This document shows, piece after piece, positions 13,012 to 18,884 of a stretch of DNA of 20,088 nucleotides. The translations under genes were made by a program, and so were the position numbers. Source of the DNA: JACRPH01 sp041665465 (GTDB lineage Archaea; Nanobdellota; Nanobdellia; Woesearchaeales; GW2011-AR9); assembly GCA_041665465.1 (NCBI GenBank), contig JBAYIU010000002.1, positions 1 through 20,088 on the forward strand. The letters are read 5' to 3'. The number at the start of each line of letters is the position of its first letter. The first letter of the stretch is position 1. A model generated the notes under the pieces. The model was not told the origin of the DNA and searched no databases. It saw nothing but the letters and a program-made list of their open reading frames with translations.

Positions 13012-13464
13012 ATGCCGCAAGGACAAGGTTTAGTGAAGTCACCCTTCACCATCGATAAGAACTCTACTGGTAGCACTTGGGTTACCGCAGATTTCGCTAC
13101 AGCTGCAAGCTGGACTACTGTTTTAGAGTACGCTGTACCTTTAGGAATGGCTATTGAGATCACGCCCGTTAATTATCATTTCGGTGATTATAACGCTACT
13201 GATGCCAGTACTGCTATCACTGCTGGTCAGACTAGAATCCTGAAACAGAACGCTAATGGCACTGAATCTAGAGAGATTTGGTCAGGAGCCAATGGAATCT
13301 TTAAGGATATTGGTGACGAATTCCAAAGACCTAAGATCAGAGTTCCAGTAGTAGTGAACGCTTCTCAGAAGATCGTAGTTCAAGTTTATAGTATGGGTAC
13401 CACCTTTGATAGTGCTTCTAGCAACTATTATATCGAGTGCATCCAGTACTATGAAGAGATCTAA
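13012..13464 (+). CDS. Probable major capsid protein, single beta-barrel candidate
   Basis: 150 residues, almost all beta-strand in pattern: EYAVPLGMAIEITP, then FQRPKIRVPVVVNA and QKIVVQVYSMGT, ending YYIECIQYYEEI. No cleaved signal or membrane segment. Length matches small single jelly-roll capsid proteins such as that of Portogloboviridae (about 147 residues, from memory). Codon use differs from all neighbours: isoleucine is ATC in 10 of 13 codons and lysine AAG in 5 of 6, against mostly ATT and AAA elsewhere, a sign of very high expression. It has its own SD, follows the packaging ATPase and is followed by a strong terminator. The role is thus well supported by context; the fold is inferred. 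Confidence 0.75.
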   Translation: MPQGQGLVKSPFTIDKNSTGSTWVTADFATAASWTTVLEYAVPLGMAIEITPVNYHFGDYNATDASTAITAGQTRILKQNANGTESREIWSGANGIFKDIGDEFQRPKIRVPVVVNASQKIVVQVYSMGTTFDSASSNYYIECIQYYEEI

Positions 13465-13478
13465 GTAGAGATTAAAAG

Positions 13479-13505
13479 ATTATTTTTTATTTTTTTATTT
13501 TTCTC
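13479..13505 (+). terminator. T-rich terminator after the capsid gene
   Basis: Three closely spaced T-runs (six, seven and five T) between 13483 and 13502, in a TTTTTTATTTTTTTATTTTT pattern, follow the capsid stop by 15-40 bases. No strong stem precedes them; archaeal termination needs only the T-runs. Confidence 0.65.
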
Positions 13506-13515
13506 AGGGATTAAT

Positions 13516-13531
13516 TAGAAAAGTATTTAAA
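13516..13531 (+). promoter_or_regulatory. TATA promoter of the second structural operon
   Basis: TAGAAAAGTATTTAAA, identical over 16 bases to the promoter at 9757-9772. The centre of GTATTTAAA is about 27 bases before the ATG at 13554, the classic leaderless spacing. Confidence 0.75.
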
Positions 13532-13553
13532 CACTTAAATTATCCTTCTTGTT

Positions 13554-14135
13554 ATGGGTGCTATAAAAAATATTTTTGAAAATATAGGCAGTGTCTTTAA
13601 GTCTGCTGATTCTAAAGTCATTAAAACAACTTCTAAGACGTTAGGTTCTAGCGCTAAATTGGTTTCTGGTGGTCAGACAGTTTTAAAAAGTTCTGCTCCA
13701 GCCGTTTCTAAATCTGTTAGTCCTACTTTAATTAAAGTCGGTAAAAATGCTGCTGTTGCTACAGGTATTCTTGGCGGTGTTACTATTGCAGGAGCAAAAA
13801 TTTATGATTATGTTGGTGATCAGTGGGCAGTCACTACAGTTCAAAGAGAGAACGAAAATACTCTCAATTTAATGGATAAAGAGAATAAAACTACTAAACA
13901 AGCTCAAGATAATCAATTAGCATATTTAAAAGGATTAGCAGAACTGAGAAATTCTGGAGTAGATTCCAGTACTTTAGGAGCTTCTGGCGGTGCTGGAGAC
14001 AGTTTATTTCCAGTAAGCACTTCTGGAGGAGATCAAACTGCTACTGCTTCTTCTGATACCTTATGGTACGTCCTTGCTGGAATTACTATTCTAGGTATTG
14101 GAGCATATACATACACGCATAGAGGTAAGAAATAA
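13554..14135 (+). CDS. Two-segment membrane protein, likely virion
   Basis: 193 residues. A lysine- and serine-rich N-terminal part (1-60, with KVIKTTSKTLGSSAKLVSGG), a glycine-rich hydrophobic segment at 66-81 (AAVATGILGGVTIAGA), a polar helix (TVQRENENTLNLMDKENK), a serine/glycine linker, and a C-terminal transmembrane helix at about 170-187 (LWYVLAGITILGIGAYT) with a basic end. Leaderless first gene of its operon. The layout resembles virion membrane proteins that span the internal membrane. No family is recognised. Confidence 0.82.
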   Translation: MGAIKNIFENIGSVFKSADSKVIKTTSKTLGSSAKLVSGGQTVLKSSAPAVSKSVSPTLIKVGKNAAVATGILGGVTIAGAKIYDYVGDQWAVTTVQRENENTLNLMDKENKTTKQAQDNQLAYLKGLAELRNSGVDSSTLGASGGAGDSLFPVSTSGGDQTATASSDTLWYVLAGITILGIGAYTYTHRGKK

Positions 14136-14932
14136 TGACACCGCCACAATTATTAGACACAAAAACAGCAGATGTAATGAAGACGATAATTTCTCAAGAA
14201 GATGAAACTAAAGATGAAAGATATTATTTAACAGAATATTTTTCACAAAGACCAGCATTAAACGCTATTTTTGCACCTGCTTTATCTGGAAATGATGCTG
14301 CTGATGTTGCTGAGATTGTTGCTTTAAATATCGCTAATAAACATTTTGAAGTTCTTGGGACTAATGCTGTTACTGCCTCTGTTACTTTTGATTCAACTAA
14401 TGCCGGAATACTTTTAACTTCTGCCGGAGCTAGTGCAGATCAAGTTATTATCGCTCCTCATCTTGATACCAATCAGACTGCATGGACTAATGTTAAATGG
14501 GGTACAGAAAATCAGACTGAATGGACTGCTTCTTTAAAAACTGGTGCTGCAATAACTACTGTACAATTATGGGCTGGACTGAAATTAACTAATACTGGCG
14601 TTATTGCTACTGATGCAGATCAAGTTTTCTTTAGATACAATACTACTGATAATGCTGTTGCTGTTTGGCATGTAATAAGTTCTATCAATAATACTGATAC
14701 AGATACCACAACTGCTGTTGCTGTTGCGGTTGATACTCAATACAAATTTAAAATTACTATTGATTCTAGTAGAATAGCTCGATGTTACATTAATGATGTT
14801 TTAGTTTACACCACTACCGCATTAAAGAATGATGTTGATTTAATTCCGTATGTAGGTGTAGAAGCTTTAGATACTGCTGCTGTAACTGCAATTCTTAACT
14901 ATGAAAAAATAAACAGGGTACTTTTTGAATAA
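14135..14932 (+). CDS. LamG/concanavalin-like structural protein
   Basis: 265 residues, mostly beta. A helical start with YYLTEYFSQRPALNAIF, then strands beginning HFEVLGTNAVTASVTFDSTN. The part from about 105 to 260 has the look of a concanavalin-like sandwich: VQLWAGLKLTNTGVI, DQVFFRYNTTDNAVAVWHVI, QYKFKITIDSSRIARCYIND and LIPYVGVEAL. Very similar segments occur in capsid or fibre proteins of tailed phages, from memory. It may be a capsid-decorating or glycan-binding protein. SD GAGGT lies eight bases before the ATG, which overlaps the previous stop (TAATG). Confidence 0.85.
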   Translation: MTPPQLLDTKTADVMKTIISQEDETKDERYYLTEYFSQRPALNAIFAPALSGNDAADVAEIVALNIANKHFEVLGTNAVTASVTFDSTNAGILLTSAGASADQVIIAPHLDTNQTAWTNVKWGTENQTEWTASLKTGAAITTVQLWAGLKLTNTGVIATDADQVFFRYNTTDNAVAVWHVISSINNTDTDTTTAVAVAVDTQYKFKITIDSSRIARCYINDVLVYTTTALKNDVDLIPYVGVEALDTAAVTAILNYEKINRVLFE

Positions 14933-14933
14933 A

Positions 14934-15110
14934 ATGGAAGAGTATACTATTGGGATAGCTTCAGGATTTCAAGTATCAGGTAAAAACTATTTCAGTAAGA
15001 ATTTCACGACTTTAAAAGAAGCTCAAGATCATGTTAAAGAATTGATGTTAACTCCATTAAGAGAAGAAACTAAAACTGTACTGGTGAAGGATAAAAGTGT
15101 CAAAAAATAA
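14934..15110 (+). CDS. Small unknown protein
   Basis: 58 residues from the ATG at 14934; an in-frame TTG at 14925 overlapping the previous stop would add three. The product begins MEEYTIGIASGFQVSG, continues with FTTLKEAQDHVKELM (a helix), and ends in a charged strand and lysines. The pattern resembles a small ferredoxin-like or SPOR-like alpha/beta unit, but no family is recognised. It overlaps the next gene by 14 bases. Confidence 0.7.
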   Translation: MEEYTIGIASGFQVSGKNYFSKNFTTLKEAQDHVKELMLTPLREETKTVLVKDKSVKK

Positions 15111-16392
15111 AAGTATTTATGGTACTTCTGGACTATTACTAGGTGCTGCATTAATTGGTGGATATATTCTGTATAAATCTGCTACTTCACCTAAAGAAGG
15201 ATCTCCGGGCGGATCTCTTGGCGGTACTGATGATTTACTTGAACAGCAAGGATTTAATGAAGATCCTAGCGCTATACCTCAACAATCTTATTTTACTCCT
15301 AACGATCAACCTCAGTACGATCCCGGATATTACATTATTACTCCTGAAGGTCAAGTTGTACCTCAAGGAACTCAAGGAGCAGGTACAGAAGGAGGAGTAG
15401 GTCTTCCTGCTAATGTACCTATAGCTTCTACCGGGACTGGATCACTTTTTCAAGATGCTTCAGCAGTAGGTGGTGCTTTAGGTGCTAATATTTTCTTACC
15501 TTCTGTTGCAAAAAGAATCAACAAATTAGTAGACACTAAATATATTGCTGATGCTCTGCCTAAAGTTGAAGAATCAGCATTTAAAAAGTTCGTTAAGGAT
15601 CCTTATAACATTAATGATCTATCTGTAAGTAAAGCTGAAAAAGCTGGGACTAGAGAAATTGCAGAGTTAGGGATAGATAAAACAGGAAAGACAGTTTTAA
15701 AAACTGTTCCTAAGTGGGCTTCAGTAACTAAAACTGTTGCTAATTTCATTCCTCTAGCTGATATCCCTATTGGCGCTGGATTAGACGTTTATTTTTCTAA
15801 GTATGAAGAAGATCCTAATAAAAAAATTGACTGGTGGAGTGCTATAAAAGCTAATACTGCTGGTGAATTAGCTCAATTAGGAGTTACTGCTGGTGCTGCT
15901 GCTTCTGCTAGTGTTGTACCTGTTGCTGGTACTTTAGCTGGTGGAGTTGGTGGATTTGTAGTAGGAACTTCTGCCGATATTGCAACAACCGAACTTTATT
16001 ATAAACAGGCTGGTAAGACTTCATTATTCTCAACATCAACTCCAGCAAAAGTAGAACCTGCTGTACAACAATCTCCATCTTCTTCATCCTCCTCTGCTAG
16101 TTCAAAAGTTAATCAAGTGTTTTATTCTAATCCTTTAAATACTTCTTCAAAACCTAGTACTGCTTCAGTTAAAACTTCTACTCCTGCACCATCTCCTGCA
16201 CCTACAGCTAAAGCAACATCAATAGTAAATCAGGTATTCTATTCTAATCCTTTTAATACTTCAAAAGCTCCTGCACAAACAGTGAGTACTCCTGCTAAAT
16301 CAACTCCAGCAGTAGCACCTAAAGTATCAGTAGTATCAAAAATATCTTCAGCAGTTTCGAATCTATTTGGAGGATCTAAGAAGAAAAAATGA
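15097..16392 (+). CDS. Large membrane protein with tandem C-terminal motifs, likely virion
   Basis: 431 residues. An N-terminal transmembrane segment at 12-26 (GLLLGAALIGGYILY); a glycine/proline/glutamine-rich linker (30-115); a folded helical part (120-250); a strongly hydrophobic, glycine/alanine-rich hairpin at about 258-292 (QLGVTAGAAASASVVPVAGT, then AGGVGGFVVG) that could insert in a membrane; and a serine/threonine/proline tail carrying two copies of VNQVFYSNP(L/F)NTS (338-350 and 377-389), ending KKKK. GTG start with GGTGA nine bases upstream. It may anchor capsid or spike to the membrane or form an entry pore; neither is proven. Confidence 0.85.
   Translation: MSKNKSIYGTSGLLLGAALIGGYILYKSATSPKEGSPGGSLGGTDDLLEQQGFNEDPSAIPQQSYFTPNDQPQYDPGYYIITPEGQVVPQGTQGAGTEGGVGLPANVPIASTGTGSLFQDASAVGGALGANIFLPSVAKRINKLVDTKYIADALPKVEESAFKKFVKDPYNINDLSVSKAEKAGTREIAELGIDKTGKTVLKTVPKWASVTKTVANFIPLADIPIGAGLDVYFSKYEEDPNKKIDWWSAIKANTAGELAQLGVTAGAAASASVVPVAGTLAGGVGGFVVGTSADIATTELYYKQAGKTSLFSTSTPAKVEPAVQQSPSSSSSSASSKVNQVFYSNPLNTSSKPSTASVKTSTPAPSPAPTAKATSIVNQVFYSNPFNTSKAPAQTVSTPAKSTPAVAPKVSVVSKISSAVSNLFGGSKKKK
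16108..16263 (+). repeat. Two copies of a 13-residue coding repeat
   Basis: Bases 16108-16146 and 16225-16263 encode VNQVFYSNPLNTS and VNQVFYSNPFNTS. The codons differ at several third positions (GTT/GTA, CAA/CAG, GTG/GTA, TTT/TTC), so the peptide, not the DNA, has been conserved. The copies are 39 codons apart. Confidence 0.85.
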
Positions 16393-16712
16393 TGACTAAA
16401 CTTAACTCAGATTTACAAACAGCACAGGACGCTATTGACGGTCAAGGCAGTAATAATGTGGGACTTAAACCTAGGAATTTAATGAGTAAAAAAGTCACAA
16501 CCCCCGACAAAATCTCGTTATCTCCTATTAAAGAGTTCCCTAGTTTATATGCTCGAATAGTTACTCCTGAAGATATCCAGTTTTCAAGAGCACTAAATCA
16601 GTTTTCAATGTCTCAAGATCCGAAAATAGCGGTTAGTTCTCAATTAAATAATCGAATCAATCTTACTTTAGACGGTGAAACAGTTCAAGGAGGTACAAGG
16701 AAATCTATATAA
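16389..16712 (+). CDS. Unknown soluble protein
   Basis: 107 residues, starting at tandem ATGs (16389, 16392) overlapping the previous stop. No membrane segment or cysteines. Notable pieces are LNSDLQTAQDAIDGQGSNN, KISLSPIKEFPSLYARI and INLTLDGETVQGGTRK. The polar, partly unstructured build suits a minor virion or linker protein. Its last codons contain the TATA box of the next transcript. No family is recognised. Confidence 0.78.
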   Translation: MMTKLNSDLQTAQDAIDGQGSNNVGLKPRNLMSKKVTTPDKISLSPIKEFPSLYARIVTPEDIQFSRALNQFSMSQDPKIAVSSQLNNRINLTLDGETVQGGTRKSI

Positions 16713-16713
16713 A
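16704..16713 (+). promoter_or_regulatory. TATA promoter within the end of the preceding gene
   Basis: CTATATAAAC, centred about 30 bases before the leaderless ATG at 16738, includes the last codons and TAA stop of the preceding gene. No SD precedes the ATG. Confidence 0.6.
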
Positions 16714-16737
16714 CTTTAGATTACTTAACATAATAAC

Positions 16738-17496
16738 ATGGTTCAACCTCCTCCCAAATCACAAGAACAATTAGTAGAACAGAAAATAACTCAACAGGTT
16801 ACAATTGCAGCTGGAGTTACTACTGTTACTTCAATCACTATCCCCGCTAATGGTAAAGGATATCTTAAGGGATACGGATATACCTGGTACACTTCTAACA
16901 CTTATCAGTTACGTGCAGGAAACTTTGTACTTCCTTCTAGAACAGATCAAGAAGGATCTACTTCTATCCCGGTAATTTATGGAAATCCATTCCCGGTAAA
17001 TTCTGGTGAAACCATTTCATTAAGTATTACTAATGGAGATTCTGCTGAACATACTTATGATATCGTCTTTTATGTTATCACTAACAGAATCATTCAAACT
17101 AATTCTACTGGTGGAGAATTAATTTTAACAACCGGCGGCGGTGGTGGAAGTGTCAGCGGTTCAGTAATTATTTATAATTCTACTTTAACTACTGCTGCGA
17201 ATGTTACTGCAAAAGGGTTACAGGTAGAAAATAATGCTCCTGCTACTTTATTAGACGGTACTAAGTCAGTAACTTCAGCAACCGCTTCAGCTTTAGCTTC
17301 TACAGTAACAATTAAAAAAGGTGTTTTGGTTTCTGCTGATGATGCTAATACTGATGTTGTCTATGTAGGTAATGCTACTTCTCAATCAATAAAATTATAT
17401 GCTGGAGATGCAGAATTCATAGAGATAGATGATCCAGCAAAGATTTATGTAAAAAAGAATGTCACTAATGTAACAGTAAATTACCACGCCTCTTAA
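16738..17496 (+). CDS. Two-domain beta protein: second capsid, penton or spike candidate
   Basis: 252 residues in two beta domains. Domain one (about 10-118): IAAGVTTVTSITIPANGKGY, WYTSNTYQLRAGNFVLPSRT, IPVIYGNPFPVNSGETISL and HTYDIVFYVITNR, an order of strands that could be a second jelly roll. A GGGGG linker (about 132-136) follows. Domain two (about 140-252) contains STVTIKKGVLVSA, NTDVVYVGNATSQSIKLYAG and KIYVKKNVTNVTVNYHA, a sandwich often seen at the ends of phage structural proteins. Such a build suits a penton base plus spike, or a larger minor capsid protein beside the 150-residue one. The role is inferred. Confidence 0.82.
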   Translation: MVQPPPKSQEQLVEQKITQQVTIAAGVTTVTSITIPANGKGYLKGYGYTWYTSNTYQLRAGNFVLPSRTDQEGSTSIPVIYGNPFPVNSGETISLSITNGDSAEHTYDIVFYVITNRIIQTNSTGGELILTTGGGGGSVSGSVIIYNSTLTTAANVTAKGLQVENNAPATLLDGTKSVTSATASALASTVTIKKGVLVSADDANTDVVYVGNATSQSIKLYAGDAEFIEIDDPAKIYVKKNVTNVTVNYHAS

Positions 17497-17498
17497 TC

Positions 17499-17741
17499 AT
17501 GGGATATCTAGCTAAAGCAAGACTTCAGAAGACAGTCTATGCAGGGACAAGTTGCACCGGTTCTGACGGTGCTTCTAACCGTACTTTAGTTCATACTAAA
17601 TCTTTATTGTCTGACTCTTTAGTGATCAACGGTAGATCAGTATTGATCTCTGGAGCAGGAAACGATTATACTGTCTCAGGAGCAACAATAACTTTTTTAA
17701 CTCCAGTATTCAATACAGATACGATTATGGTGCTAGCATGA
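17499..17741 (+). CDS. Small beta-rich structural protein
   Basis: 80 residues. The segment SLVINGRSVLISGAGNDYTV then GATITFLTPVFNTDTIMVLA is a pattern common in fibre and spike proteins of phages and archaeal viruses (NG..L..G.DYTVSG..ITF), from memory. A single disulfide or metal pair is unlikely because only one cysteine is present. It lies two bases after the previous stop and overlaps the next start by four, so it is probably part of the same spike-forming set. Confidence 0.78.
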   Translation: MGYLAKARLQKTVYAGTSCTGSDGASNRTLVHTKSLLSDSLVINGRSVLISGAGNDYTVSGATITFLTPVFNTDTIMVLA

Positions 17742-18310
17742 TGAAATTCATTAAAAGAAGTGTTTTGATTTTAGGACTGATTTTATTATTTACTTCTTTA
17801 GTTTCTGCTATAGATTTCAATCCTAACGGTGATATAAATTCGAGAGGAATATGGGCTTTAAAAAATTCAACTTATATCACTACTCAGAACATCACAGTTA
17901 ATCAATTAAATTTAACCGGTCCTGTATACGGCTTAGATAATAAAACTACTCTTGATTGGACTAATCTTACTGGATATCCTGTTGCATGCCCTAATAATAC
18001 TTTTATTTCTCAATTAGGAGATTCTGTTGTATGCTCTGCAACTGCTAATACCAGTTTAAATTGGAACGGTGTAAGTTCTAGTAACACTACTCAATTCTCT
18101 ACTTCAGGAAGTGTTCTAACCATCTTAGAATCATGGCTGAATGCTGGATGGTGTAAACTTACTGGATGCACTATGACTGGTAGTATCGCTATGGGTGGAA
18201 GTAATGTAACGAATATCAGTCAAACAACTTACTCTAATCCTTCAACTTCAACATCATGGAGAACTTATGTTAATAGTACTGGAGCATTAATTACTGAGGT
18301 AGTATCTTAA
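17738..18310 (+). CDS. Secreted, sequon-rich spike-like protein
   Basis: 190 residues. A signal peptide (MKFIKRSVLILGLILLFTSL then VSA, likely cut after about residue 24) and an extracellular part with about 11 N-glycosylation sequons (including NST, NIT, NLT, NKT, NNT, NTT and NVT). Four cysteines (near PVACPNN, SVVCSA, GWCKL and GCTM) could form two disulfides. No C-terminal anchor is seen. Parts such as GYPVACPNNTF are reminiscent of surface proteins in uncultured DPANN-type archaea. A glycosylated virion spike is likely; a link to the glycosyltransferases upstream is inference. Confidence 0.82.
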   Translation: MMKFIKRSVLILGLILLFTSLVSAIDFNPNGDINSRGIWALKNSTYITTQNITVNQLNLTGPVYGLDNKTTLDWTNLTGYPVACPNNTFISQLGDSVVCSATANTSLNWNGVSSSNTTQFSTSGSVLTILESWLNAGWCKLTGCTMTGSIAMGGSNVTNISQTTYSNPSTSTSWRTYVNSTGALITEVVS

Positions 18311-18672
18311 TGGAAACTAACCAAAAAATAACTTATGGACTTATTGGTTTTTTAACCGTAGTGATGGCTGCTTTCGGTGGAACTGTCTACCTTTCTCCGG
18401 ATCAGTTAGATCATGCTTATGTTTGTTCTGTGACTGAATCAGTTGCTTTCTTTGATAAATTAAGTTCAACTTTTAAAACTGGGTACTACACTGATGATCA
18501 AGGAGCTGTTAAATCTATCGTCTGTAAAAACGGTACATGGATAAGTTTAAAAAGTTATGCTGCTTCTAAAGGAGTTAGTATAGATTCATTACTACAGAAA
18601 AATAATGATGTTCAAACAAGTTCACAATTATCTTATCGATGTGATAAGGTTGAATGTAAAGTGATATCATAA
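18310..18672 (+). CDS. N-terminally anchored protein with extracellular cysteine domain
   Basis: 120 residues: a transmembrane anchor at 8-27 (TYGLIGFLTVVMAAFGGTVY) followed by YVCSVTESVAFFDKLSSTFK and KTGYYTDDQGAVKSIVCKNGTW, which looks like a small conserved extracellular domain of phage and viral proteins, and a tail with RCDKVECK. Four cysteines could pair. The ATG overlaps the previous stop by one base. It may be a spike-associated or lysis accessory protein. Confidence 0.78.
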   Translation: METNQKITYGLIGFLTVVMAAFGGTVYLSPDQLDHAYVCSVTESVAFFDKLSSTFKTGYYTDDQGAVKSIVCKNGTWISLKSYAASKGVSIDSLLQKNNDVQTSSQLSYRCDKVECKVIS

Positions 18673-18875
18673 TGACAAAAGCAAAAATAACTGAGAAATT
18701 CAGTTTTAAAGGTTGGAACTTCTTAACTTTCCTAAAAGGAAGAAAGAAGCTTTTAGTTGCAGCAATAGGAGCTGGCGTTACTTATGCAATCACCCAGAAT
18801 GCAGCCTTAGCAGGAGTTTTAGGAGCTTCTGCTGAACTTCTTTATGCTGTATTAGACTACTATCTTAAAGAATAG
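18672..18875 (+). CDS. Holin-like two-helix membrane protein
   Basis: 67 residues: a basic start (KAKITEKFSFKGWN; KGRKK), then two hydrophobic helices at about 27-41 and 44-62 (LLVAAIGAGVTYAITQNAAL; GVLGASAELLYAVLDYY) with a short turn, ending in KE. Size and layout match small holins, and also small virion membrane proteins of archaeal viruses. It overlaps the previous stop by one base. No lysis enzyme lies next to it within the window, so holin activity is a guess. Confidence 0.78.
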   Translation: MTKAKITEKFSFKGWNFLTFLKGRKKLLVAAIGAGVTYAITQNAALAGVLGASAELLYAVLDYYLKE

Positions 18876-18884
18876 AGGTAAGTC

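Noticed and set aside
15108..15119. AAAAGTATTTAT resembling the shared TATA element
   Set aside because: It lies just inside the 15097 gene, no start about 27 bases downstream fits a gene, and the last base differs from the promoter copies. It is likely a coding coincidence.
15155..15400. Leucine-rich + strand frame inside the 15097 gene
   Set aside because: The leucine-rich look comes from shifted reading of proline/glutamine/threonine codons, and no SD precedes it.
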